Shown here: positions 6,102 through 14,000 of the stretch, piece after piece
How positions within the stretch are numbered: position 1 is the stretch's first letter
Layout of the letters: each line of letters starts with the position of its first letter
Virus record (IMG/VR): IMGVR_UViG_3300023176_004546
Location: 1-24,783 of that record
Reading direction: 5' to 3' (one strand)
Source: a virus
DNA length: 24,783 bases
Notes under the pieces: generated by a model
Seen by the model: the letters and a program-made list of their open reading frames with translations, nothing else
What the model was told of the DNA's origin: nothing
Databases searched by the model: none
Translations under genes and position numbers: made by a program

Positions 6102-6130
6102 TTGACATGTAAAATTATTTGATGTATTCT
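6102..6130 (+). promoter_or_regulatory. Sigma70-type promoter (TTGACA / 17 bp / TATTCT)
   Basis: TTGACA at 6102-6107 and TATTCT at 6125-6130 are exactly 17 bp apart, in the gap after the adhesin stop. The -35 context (run of A, then ACTTGACA) resembles that of the promoter at 936. It would start transcription near 6137 and serve the small genes at 6172 and 6404. Confidence 0.68.
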
Positions 6131-6171
6131 ATTCTTGTGTTGATTAGTTATGAAAACTATTTGGAGTAGAT

Positions 6172-6417
6172 ATGTCAAGGACAACAAGAAGCCACGATAT
6201 TCTTTTCAAACGTAGTTGCTTTCGCAAACCTCGCTGCGCTCGTGCTCTTCGGTATTCCAAAGATGAATTTGGAATTCGCAAAGGAGCAATCCCTCCAACA
6301 GATTATGCTGACATTGATTATTCTTCTTTCAGAGAAGATTGGTTTTTGAAAACATATTTTGTTCCTGTTACTCGCCCATCTGTTACTGATTTAGGAGAAG
6401 AAAATGACAACTCATGA
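6172..6417 (+). CDS. Small basic protein of unknown function (81 aa)
   Basis: ATG 6172 follows GGAG at 6163-6166 by 5 nt and is the first gene after the sigma70-type promoter at 6102. The N-terminal third is very basic (SHDILFKRSCFRKPRCARAL), followed by an acidic/aromatic part (DYADIDYSSFREDW). Two cysteines (residues 16 and 22) lie in the basic part. The start of the gene uses more GC-rich codons, such as CGC and CGT for Arg, than the surrounding genes. No known family recognised. A nucleic-acid-binding early protein is conceivable from charge and promoter, but that is inference. It overlaps the next gene by 14 nt. Confidence 0.66.
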   Translation: MSRTTRSHDILFKRSCFRKPRCARALRYSKDEFGIRKGAIPPTDYADIDYSSFREDWFLKTYFVPVTRPSVTDLGEENDNS

Positions 6418-6691
6418 ATTTGGTGAACTTCAAAATCTTTCTTCTATGTATGACTTTGCTGATGGCACAAAGGCAGAGCAATACATCAAAACTTTTGAAA
6501 ACGGTTATACAACTTCTACTATCCGTCACACTCATTCATATGGTGGCAATCAAGGACTATATGAAGTTGGACTGTTAGATTCTAATGATAATTTTGTTTC
6601 AGTAGAACACATTACTGGAGATGATTCGGTTGTTGGTTTCTTGACGGCCGAAGAAGTTAAGGAAATTCTGAATAAGGTTTCTATGTTGTGA
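6404..6691 (+). CDS. Small protein of unknown function (95 aa)
   Basis: ATG 6404 has AGGAG at 6393-6397 with 6-nt spacing, and the gene overlaps the preceding one by 14 nt, so both are probably translated from one message from the 6102 promoter. The 95-aa soluble product has a beta-prone middle (TIRHTHSYGGNQGLYEVGLL) and a helical C-terminus (TAEEVKEILNKVSML). No catalytic or metal motif stands out beyond one HTH tripeptide. No family recognised. A T4-type late promoter begins 2 nt after its stop, so this gene ends the early-type unit before the baseplate block. Confidence 0.68.
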   Translation: MTTHEFGELQNLSSMYDFADGTKAEQYIKTFENGYTTSTIRHTHSYGGNQGLYEVGLLDSNDNFVSVEHITGDDSVVGFLTAEEVKEILNKVSML

Positions 6692-6692
6692 A

Positions 6693-6700
6693 TATAAATA
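6693..6700 (+). promoter_or_regulatory. T4-type late promoter (TATAAATA) for the gp5 block
   Basis: Exact TATAAATA in the 34-bp gap before the hub gene. T4-like late genes use a gp55-type sigma that reads only this -10 element. Its intergenic place directly before the first baseplate gene, with GGAG and ATG 26-33 bp downstream, makes it credible. Confidence 0.65.
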
Positions 6701-6725
6701 GTTGTTCATAGACTTGGAGTTTTTT

Positions 6726-7982
6726 ATGGACAACTATTCTTATTTTATGGGTCGGGATGGATTCGTCTGGTGGATTGGTGTTGTTGAAGACCGTGATGAT
6801 CCTGATTTGATTGGACGTGTTAGGGTACGATGTCTTGGTTATCACACTGATGATTTTCAAGACATTGCCACCGATGATCTCCCATGGGCTCATGTAATCC
6901 TTCCTCCTACGGCTCCTTACGGAGCAATGCACAATTTGACACCTGGAATGTGGGTTATGGGTTTCTGGAGAGATCCACAATCTATGCAAGAACCTGTTGT
7001 CATTGGTGCACTTCCAGGTTATCCTTCATCTGGTCCAAATCCCGCAAAAGGATTTTCTGATCCAAACGATCCAGGAGCACCTGATCCGCAGATCGGAAAA
7101 TACAAAATCACTCCTGACTATGGTCCGTATCCAACAAGAGTTGGAGAACAAGACACATCTCGCCTTGCAAGAGGAAGAACAGAACCTCATCCAGAAATAG
7201 CAGAAAGAGATGGTCTAGCAACATCTTCTGTTCCTACAGCAAATGGAACACCAATCATAAAAGTTGGTGTCGCTCCTGCGGAAAAAGATTTTACAGAAAA
7301 ATATTTTGATGCTGTAAATGAATCAACAAGCACAACTTGGAACGAACCCAAAGCATCTGATTTGTCTCTTAAAGGACAAGATTTAGATAACAAATATTAT
7401 ACAGAATCTGCAGAAAATAAAGGTGCTGTTGGCGGCAAGAATGCTGAAACTCTAGAAGACAGAACACCTACAATCAAAAGAAGACAAACTGAATATCCAT
7501 ATAACAGAGTTTATGAATCAGAATCAGGACATATTATTGAAATAGATGATACGCCTTTTGCGGAAAGAATGTATCGTAAACATCGGACAGGAACATTCCA
7601 AGAATGGGATGCTGATGGAAATTCAGTAACAAGAATAGTTTCAAACAATTATACGATTGTGGCTGGAACAGATTTCGTGAATGTTAAAGGAGATGTTAAT
7701 CTGACCATTGATTCAAATTGTAAGACATATATTAAAGGTGATTGGGATATTCAGGTTGACGGAAATAAAACTGAAACTGTTAAAGGAAATGTTATTGAAA
7801 CATATTCTACTGAAGACAAATATACACACACAACAACCGTCAATGGAACAAGAAACGAAACGGTGACCAAAGCAGTTACCGAAACTTATGTATCAACACA
7901 AACAACAGCGGCTGGCGGAAAAATTAAAATAACATCCGGTCCAGAAATTGATATGGATGCAGGAGTTATTAATCTAAACTAA
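6726..7982 (+). CDS. gp5: Baseplate hub/spike protein gp5-like (OB fold plus beta-helix, no lysozyme)
   Basis: I choose ATG 6726, which has GGAG at 6716-6719 and 6-nt spacing, over upstream TTG 6702; this gives 418 aa. Residues 1 to ~100 are the gp5/VgrG-type OB fold: FVWWIGVVEDRDDPDLIGRV, then DLPWAHVILP, GMWVMGFW and EPVVIGALPG. A low-complexity Pro/Gly linker follows (about 100-260). From about 265 comes SGHIIEIDDTP, then a triple-stranded beta-helix needle of short repeats (TIVAGTDFVNVKGDVNL, DIQVDGNKTETVKGNV) ending IDMDAGVINLN. T4 gp5 (575 aa) has a lysozyme domain between the two; none is visible here. The protein forms the trimeric needle at the tail tip, capped by the PAAR protein encoded just downstream. 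Confidence 0.88.
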   Translation: MDNYSYFMGRDGFVWWIGVVEDRDDPDLIGRVRVRCLGYHTDDFQDIATDDLPWAHVILPPTAPYGAMHNLTPGMWVMGFWRDPQSMQEPVVIGALPGYPSSGPNPAKGFSDPNDPGAPDPQIGKYKITPDYGPYPTRVGEQDTSRLARGRTEPHPEIAERDGLATSSVPTANGTPIIKVGVAPAEKDFTEKYFDAVNESTSTTWNEPKASDLSLKGQDLDNKYYTESAENKGAVGGKNAETLEDRTPTIKRRQTEYPYNRVYESESGHIIEIDDTPFAERMYRKHRTGTFQEWDADGNSVTRIVSNNYTIVAGTDFVNVKGDVNLTIDSNCKTYIKGDWDIQVDGNKTETVKGNVIETYSTEDKYTHTTTVNGTRNETVTKAVTETYVSTQTTAAGGKIKITSGPEIDMDAGVINLN

Positions 7983-7992
7983 GGAAAAAAAT

Positions 7993-8088
7993 ATGTGTAA
8001 TAATCCAAAATGTAAATGTAAAAATTGTAAATGTGAAGATGAATGTACATGTGATGAAGTAAATCCTTGTGGATTGGAGTGCAAATAA
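7993..8088 (+). CDS. Cysteine-rich microprotein, metallothionein-like (31 aa)
   Basis: A short gene between hub and spike tip. ATG 7993 follows AAGGA (7981-7985) by 7 nt, and the TAA at 8086-8088 shares one base with the next ATG. The product has nine cysteines in 31 residues, at positions 2, 7, 9, 12, 14, 18, 20, 26 and 30. They form CxC pairs (7/9, 12/14, 18/20), one CxxC (9/12) and CxxxC (14/18, 26/30), with Lys and Asp/Glu between them and no aromatic residue. That composition is that of metallothionein-like metal-cluster proteins. The next gene's ribosome binding site lies within its 3' end, so they are translated together. Possible roles: metal delivery to the PAAR tip, host metal or redox buffering, or a small zinc protein. 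It is real by start signal and tight packing; function is inferred. Confidence 0.68.
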   Translation: MCNNPKCKCKNCKCEDECTCDEVNPCGLECK

Positions 8089-8435
8089 TGCCACCAGTAG
8101 CAAGAAAGGCGGTAACTGAACCAGTATTTACAGTACATCCGGCTGTATTGGATGCAGATCCAGAAGATGGTTGTGTATGTGATGTACTTCCTATTGTAGT
8201 AGGAACATTAGCAGGTTCCGGAGATGTATTCGCAAATAGTATTGGTGTTGTAAGAGCAGGAGACCCTGTATTGCCTCATACATTTCCTTGTGCTTGTGCA
8301 TTACATCCACCTCCTCTCGCAACCTTTAGTGGAACAGTTTTTGCAAATGGGAGAAACATTGGAAGACAAGGTGACTTATATGCTTGTGGTGCAGTTATAT
8401 TGGCTGGATCGGGTAACGTATTTGCCGGAGGTTAG
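8088..8435 (+). CDS. PAAR-type spike tip protein (T4 gp5.4-like)
   Basis: I choose ATG 8088, with GGAG at 8076-8079, over an upstream in-frame start; this gives 115 aa. It shows the PAAR repeats: GSGDVFANSIGVVRAGD (43-59), GTVFANGRNIGRQGD (82-96) and a final GSGNVFAGG. H17, H64, H73 and Cys at 29, 31, 68, 70 and 100 offer metal ligands; PAAR tips hold an Fe or Zn ion near the apex. The cysteines (GCVCD, PCACALH) exceed what the usual three-His/one-Cys site needs. The protein sharpens the gp5 needle that pierces the outer membrane. It follows the Cys-rich microprotein with a 1-nt overlap, and the next gene starts immediately after its stop. Confidence 0.87.
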   Translation: MPPVARKAVTEPVFTVHPAVLDADPEDGCVCDVLPIVVGTLAGSGDVFANSIGVVRAGDPVLPHTFPCACALHPPPLATFSGTVFANGRNIGRQGDLYACGAVILAGSGNVFAGG

Positions 8436-8690
8436 ATGGCAACAAAAAGAAGAATAAGAAAAAGAGATAACAGAACACAATATATAGTTGTATTTCAAGA
8501 CCTTTATAATGTAAATCGTTATGGTGGATTGATTCGTGCAGTATCATATGAAAATGCAGAATTTATGGCTAGTTGTATTTGTGGAATTGTTATTGGAGAA
8601 ATAGATCCGGAGACTGGTGAAGAATTTTATTATGAAGACAAGGTAGAAGAATTGAATGAACATACTTTGCGAGATACATGGATGTATTGA
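8436..8690 (+). CDS. Small basic protein of unknown function (84 aa)
   Basis: ATG 8436 directly follows the PAAR stop, and GGAGG lies at 8428-8432 inside that gene's end, so the two are coupled. The 84-aa product starts with a strongly basic stretch (MATKRRIRKRDNRTQYIVVF), then a compact region with two Cys (SCICG, 47-51) and an acidic end (DPETGEEFYYEDKVEELNEH). No known family recognised. Its place between the spike tip and gp25 suggests a tail-assembly or minor baseplate role, but it could also be unrelated. A late promoter follows it immediately. Confidence 0.7.
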   Translation: MATKRRIRKRDNRTQYIVVFQDLYNVNRYGGLIRAVSYENAEFMASCICGIVIGEIDPETGEEFYYEDKVEELNEHTLRDTWMY

Positions 8691-8698
8691 TATAAATA
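8691..8698 (+). promoter_or_regulatory. T4-type late promoter (TATAAATA) for gp25-gp6-gp7
   Basis: Exact TATAAATA starting one base after the preceding stop and 19 bp before ATG 8717, in the only gap of this stretch. AGGAG at 8704-8708 follows. Placement before the wedge genes supports a real late promoter. Confidence 0.65.
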
Positions 8699-8716
8699 AA
8701 CGTAGGAGTATTTTAT

Positions 8717-9154
8717 ATGTCAACTAGCGCCTACATAGATGCACAATCAACTAATCTTTCAAAAAGAAGTGCAAGAGTTTATAAAGACCTTAATCTTAAT
8801 TTTTTAGCACATCCTGTCAAGAAAGATATACAAAGATTGTATGATGTAGAATCCGTCAAAAGAAGTGTACGCAATCTTGTAAATTTAAATAGATTTGACA
8901 AACCTTTTCATCCAGAAATATTTGCTGGTGTTCGTGAATTATTATTTGAACCAGTTTCTCCTTTTGTTATTGATATTTTACAATCACAAATAGAAAGTGT
9001 ATTGAATGTTTATGAGCCAAGAATTGATTTAAGTTCTGTGATTGTCACAGATAATTCTGATAGAAATGAATATATTATTACCATTGAATTTTTTGTCATT
9101 AATACACCTGCTGAATTAGTAACATTAGAAACGATATTGCAGAGAGCAAGATAA
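8717..9154 (+). CDS. gp25: Baseplate wedge protein gp25
   Basis: ATG 8717 follows AGGAG (8704-8708) by 8 nt. The 145-aa protein belongs to the GPW/gp25 family: a DLNLNFLAHPVKKDIQRLYD start, then SVKRSVRNLVNLNR and the hallmark FDKPFHPEIFAGVRELLFEP (about residues 59-78), followed by helical ISQIES-type and beta segments. T4 gp25 is 132 aa. gp25 is an EPR-motif wedge component that nucleates sheath polymerisation and sits next to gp6 and gp53 in the inner baseplate. It lies directly before gp6 (3-nt gap), as in many T4-like and P2-like baseplate loci. Confidence 0.92.
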   Translation: MSTSAYIDAQSTNLSKRSARVYKDLNLNFLAHPVKKDIQRLYDVESVKRSVRNLVNLNRFDKPFHPEIFAGVRELLFEPVSPFVIDILQSQIESVLNVYEPRIDLSSVIVTDNSDRNEYIITIEFFVINTPAELVTLETILQRAR

Positions 9155-9157
9155 AAA

Positions 9158-11014
9158 ATGGCAACCAATCCAAGAAGATTTCAGGTAACAGAATTAGATT
9201 TTGATGATATAAAATCTAATCTTAAAACATTTCTGAAAGCACAAACTGAATTTACCGATTATGATTTTGAAGGTTCAGGAATGAATATTCTTCTGGACAC
9301 TTTGGCCTATAATACGCATTATTTAGCATACAATGTGAACATGGCGATGAATGAGGCCTTTTTGGATAGTGCTCTTCTACGTTCTTCTGTTGTTTCTCAT
9401 GCTAAGACTTTGGGATATACTCCAAGGTCTGCCAGAGCACCAGTTGCATATATTGATGTAACTTTAAACGATAACATTTTAATTAATGCTACATTAGAAA
9501 AGGGAACTGTTTTCACAACATCAGTAGATGAAGTGGATTACACTTTTGTTACCAATTCAGATTATACAATTGGAAGAGTGAACGGAATTCTTACGTTTAC
9601 AAATGTGCCTATCTATGAAGGTACATTAATCACAACAACATATACTGTTAATAAATTGAATGCCGATCAAAGATTTATGTTGGCGTCAGACAGAGCAGAC
9701 ACAACTACTCTTAAAGTTTCTGTTCAAAATTCTTCTTCTGATACAACCACAACGGTATATAATTTAGCCGAAGATATTTCTACTGTTACTGGAGACCAAT
9801 CATCATATTTTTTACAAGAAGTAGAGGATGGAAAGTTTCAAGTTTATTTTGGTGATGGTGTAGTCGGTCAAGAATTGTCAGATGGAAATTTAGTAATTCT
9901 TGAATATGTTGTTACAAACAAAGCTGCTGCAAACTCTGCAAGTGTATTTTCTGCTCCAGGAGATATTAATAGTGTAAACAACATAACACTATCTACAGTT
10001 GCTGCAGCGATTGGAGGAGCCGAACCAGAAACTATTAAATCGGTTAGATATAATGCTCCTCTTGATTATTCTTCACAGGGTAGAGCAGTAACCATTGATG
10101 ATTATAAATTAATCATTCCCAGAATATATCCAAACACTACATCTGTTCAAGTATGGGGTGGTGAAGATAATGATCCGCCAAGATATGGAGAAGTTTTTGC
10201 TTCCTTAAAGACTCCAAACAATACTAATCTGACAGAATCACAAAAAGAAACAATCATTAGAGGATTGGACAAATATAATATTGCATCTATTAGAGTTTCT
10301 ATTTTAAATCCAGAAATTACATATTTAATTGTGAATTGTACTTTCAAATATAATTCTAGCAAAACTACAAAAACAAAAGATGATTTGGAAACTATTGTAA
10401 GAAATACTATTAATGAATATAGTGATGTTGACTTGGAAAAATTTGATGGAGTTTTTAGATATTCAAAACTTTCTAGAACAATTGACAATTCCGATACATC
10501 TATTCTCTCAAATGTAATGAGAGTGAAGATGAGAAAATCTTTTACACCTTTGATTAATAGTTCCACACAACAATACATTTTAAAATTTTCAAATCGCCTT
10601 TATCATCCACATGATGGACACAATGCAATGTTTGGAGGTATTACAGAATCTTCTGGCTTTAGAATAGCAAGCAATGCAAACACAGTTTATGTTGATGATG
10701 ACGGAATAGGAAATTTACGATTATATTATTTGGTTTCAGGCTCACAAAGAATTTACATTGATAATCAAGTTGGGTCTATTAATTATGTTACAGGAGAATT
10801 AATTTTATTTTCTTTGAATATAGAATCCACATCAAATACAGATGGTACTGTAAGTTTTACAATGATTCCAAATTCTTATGATGTTGCACCAGTGAGAAAT
10901 CAACTAATAGAAATTGATGCTAATGAACTTTTGGTCACAGGTCAAGTAGATACAATTGACACAGGAAATTCTATAGCAGGTACAGATTATACAACCACTG
11001 GAGTATTGTATTGA
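9158..11014 (+). CDS. gp6: Baseplate wedge protein gp6
   Basis: A 618-aa protein (T4 gp6 is 660 aa). The N-terminus matches the family: FRVTELDFDDIK-like start, FLKAQTEF, GSGMNILLDTLAYNTHYLAYNVNMAMNEAFLDSA and LRSSVVSHAKTLGYTP (residues ~15-95). The middle has the gp6/J-type arrangement FQVYFGDGVVGQELSDGN and SQGRAVTIDDYKLI with a ferredoxin-like fold. gp6 dimers link the wedges into the inner ring of the baseplate, the element that changes diameter when the sheath contracts. The start has no strong Shine-Dalgarno sequence and lies 3 nt after the gp25 stop, so translation is probably coupled. The last ~150 residues are less conserved beta structure. Confidence 0.92.
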   Translation: MATNPRRFQVTELDFDDIKSNLKTFLKAQTEFTDYDFEGSGMNILLDTLAYNTHYLAYNVNMAMNEAFLDSALLRSSVVSHAKTLGYTPRSARAPVAYIDVTLNDNILINATLEKGTVFTTSVDEVDYTFVTNSDYTIGRVNGILTFTNVPIYEGTLITTTYTVNKLNADQRFMLASDRADTTTLKVSVQNSSSDTTTTVYNLAEDISTVTGDQSSYFLQEVEDGKFQVYFGDGVVGQELSDGNLVILEYVVTNKAAANSASVFSAPGDINSVNNITLSTVAAAIGGAEPETIKSVRYNAPLDYSSQGRAVTIDDYKLIIPRIYPNTTSVQVWGGEDNDPPRYGEVFASLKTPNNTNLTESQKETIIRGLDKYNIASIRVSILNPEITYLIVNCTFKYNSSKTTKTKDDLETIVRNTINEYSDVDLEKFDGVFRYSKLSRTIDNSDTSILSNVMRVKMRKSFTPLINSSTQQYILKFSNRLYHPHDGHNAMFGGITESSGFRIASNANTVYVDDDGIGNLRLYYLVSGSQRIYIDNQVGSINYVTGELILFSLNIESTSNTDGTVSFTMIPNSYDVAPVRNQLIEIDANELLVTGQVDTIDTGNSIAGTDYTTTGVLY

Positions 11015-11015
11015 G

Positions 11016-14000
11016 ATGAGTTCTACTATTCAAAATAAAATTTCATCATTAATACAAACTCAATTTCCTGAGTTTATACAAAATGACCATGTACAATTTG
11101 TACAGTTTCTAAAATATTATTATCAATTTTTAGAATCTGGAAAATTGACTATTGAAGGTGTTAATAGTTTTATTAAAATTGAAACGAACACACTTAATTA
11201 TGTTTTAGATCAAAACGATGAAAAGATTGTTCTTGAAGAATCCACAATAAAATTTAAGATTGGTGAAACAATTGTTGGGCAAACATCTGGTGCTCAAGCA
11301 AAAGTTCTTGTTGATGATTTTGACCGCAATTCTTGTATTTTTATTTCTGCACAGCAATTGTTTATTCCTGGAGAAACAGTTGTTGGACAAACCTCTGGTG
11401 CTAAATCAGCTGTCATTTCCTATCAAGCAAATCCCGTTCAGAACATTCAACAGTTTTTAGACTATGTTGATGCTGATTATACAGTAACAAATTTTTTAGA
11501 TAAGTTTCGTGATGCTTTTATGACTTCTTTGCCAAGCACTTTGGCATCAGGAATATCAAGAAGAAATTTGATCAAAAATATTAAAGATTTGTATGCAGCA
11601 AAAGGAACAACTGACGGACACAAATTATTCTTTAGAATATTGTTTGATGAAGAAGCGACAATCTTATATCCAAGAGATAATATTCTTCGTGCTTCAGATG
11701 GTGTTTGGTCTACAGATAAAATTTTAAGAGTTATTGAACTTGGAAATTCTAATTTTACAAATTTAATTGGGCAAAGAATTTACACACTAGATTCAGCTGA
11801 AAGAATTGTTTCTAGTGCGGTTGTTGTTACAGTTGTAAAGTTTAGAGAAGGATCAAACTTAATTGCTGAATTGAGTTTAGATGTTGATAGTATTGATGGT
11901 ACATTTAATGTTGGTGATTTTGTTTATGGTATTGATAGTGTTTTAGATATACAAATTAGAGCTGAAGTTCAAAGTATTGTTACTGGATCAAATATTACTG
12001 ATGCTGGATTTAATTATAAAGTAGATGATAGAATAATATTTGGTTCTGGTGGAAATAATGCTGCTGTTGCAAAAATAGATTCTGTAGGATCTGGATCTAT
12101 TGATGAAATTATGATTGAAAGTGGTGGTAGTGGATATGAAATAGGAGATAAATTAAGTTTTGATACTACTGACACAGAAGGTGTTGGTACTGTTGCAAAA
12201 GTATCTGTAGTCGGTGGTTCTTTTTTATTAGAAGATGCTACCGATCCTTTTCATATGGTTACAGAAGATGAAGATAATATTATTACAGAAGACAATCTTT
12301 ATTTACAACTAGAAACTAATTTAGATTCTGATTCATATTTAATAAAAGAAAATTTAGACACCATTATTATTGAGCCAGGTACTTTTTCTGAAGCAGTGGA
12401 TGATACTTCATGGCATGATGAAGTTGGAGAAATTACAAGAATTAAAATAATTAATGGTGGTTATGGATACACTTCTTTACCTACAGTATATTTTGACCTT
12501 GAAGTAAGTCAAACCAATCCTACTCCAACAAATGGAACAGGTGCAAATTTATTTGCACTTTCTACTAGAACACCTGGTATTGGTCATGCTCAAGGTATAG
12601 CGATTACTAATTTCGGTTTACAATATACATCTTCTCCACCTATTAGTTTCATAACTAATTTGATTGTTAAGAATGTAACAGGATCTTTTTCTGCCGGTGA
12701 TGATTTAGTTAGCCATCCAGGAACAGTAACTAATTATGATGCTTCCAGAAGATTATTGAGATTAAATACTTCTGGTAACTTTAAAAAGGGTGATATAGTA
12801 CAAGGTATTGCAGGTCAAGCTGAAGTACATTTTAATGGTACTGGTACTGCTGAATCTATTGTTGGAACAATAGGAACTACAGTTGGAAATTTTGTGAATG
12901 AAAGAGGAAAAATTTCCAATGATGCAATGAGATTACAAGATAGTTATTACTATCAAGATTTTTCCTATGTTGCAAGACTAGGACAGTCAATCAATGAATG
13001 GAGATACAGTCACAGAAAAGCAGTTCATCCTGCTGGATGGAATGTATTTGGAGAAGTATCATTTTCTACATTATTGTTAGCTAGACCTACTGTAATGCAA
13101 TCAACTGCTGTTGATGGTATTCCATTGCTTGATTTTGAAATGTTCTTCTCTAGAGTGTTCGGTAGAAGACTTGGAACAAAAACTGATGGTACTGAAAAAT
13201 CACAAAATTCAAATGCAGATAAACAAGATCCAGATAACTTATTACCAGATGAACGTGATGTAACCCTGACAAATGAAACATTTGTAAGATTAAATACTAA
13301 CAGAGGTTCACATCGTAATGGTTCTACTTTGGGTGATTTGGTACGATATGCATTTGCTGTTCCACCTCTTTTGACAAATGAAATTGCATATGATTATTTT
13401 GATCCTGGTGGAAGAAGAATTACAACTTCTTATAATCAAAATACTCTTGCTGAAGCCGATGCTCTTTTTGCTAATATTACCAAAGATTTATTTCCAATAA
13501 ATCAGTTTAAACAATACACAATCAAAGCTGTATCTGATTATTTCTTTTTAAAATTAGATGATGGTTTAGGTAATAAAGGCGGAAAGATTCTTCTAGAAGA
13601 TTATACTGATGCATATCAGTTTATAACAGAAGACCGTCTTGAAAATATTATCACCGAAGATGGTTTTAATCTTATAGGAGAAGAAGCGTCGGATGGATTC
13701 TTACAGACAGAAGAATTAGGAACACCTGAAAATGCTTTTAAAGTAAAACTCAACATTCCACCTCCTTCTGAAATCAGAGTTTATAAACCATATGATTGGA
13801 ATGTTTTTGGTAATGTTTCTTTTTCTACTGTATTAAGGCTACGTCCGACAATTATTCAAACCATCATTGATGAGACAGCAACTGTTGTTGATGTTCTAAA
13901 TGTGGAAGTTGATTATTCAACTAGATTGAATGTTGGTGCTAATACCATTGTACAAGTAAGTACAACATTGAAATTGAGTGATAATGCGGGTGCATTGTGG

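Noticed and set aside
6150-6215. 21-codon frame starting before the 81-aa gene
   Set aside because: No ribosome binding site, and it overlaps a better-supported gene in another frame.
6702-6725. TTG start for gp5
   Set aside because: It would place the ribosome binding site GGAG inside the coding region; ATG 6726 has ideal spacing.
8067-8087. Upstream in-frame start for the PAAR gene
   Set aside because: The upstream codons lie inside the Cys-rich microprotein gene; ATG 8088 has GGAG 8 nt upstream and gives a normal PAAR N-terminus.
10147-10578. Minus-strand open frame of 143 codons inside gp6
   Set aside because: Antisense to a conserved wedge gene; codon pattern is the shadow of gp6, and no start signal is visible.
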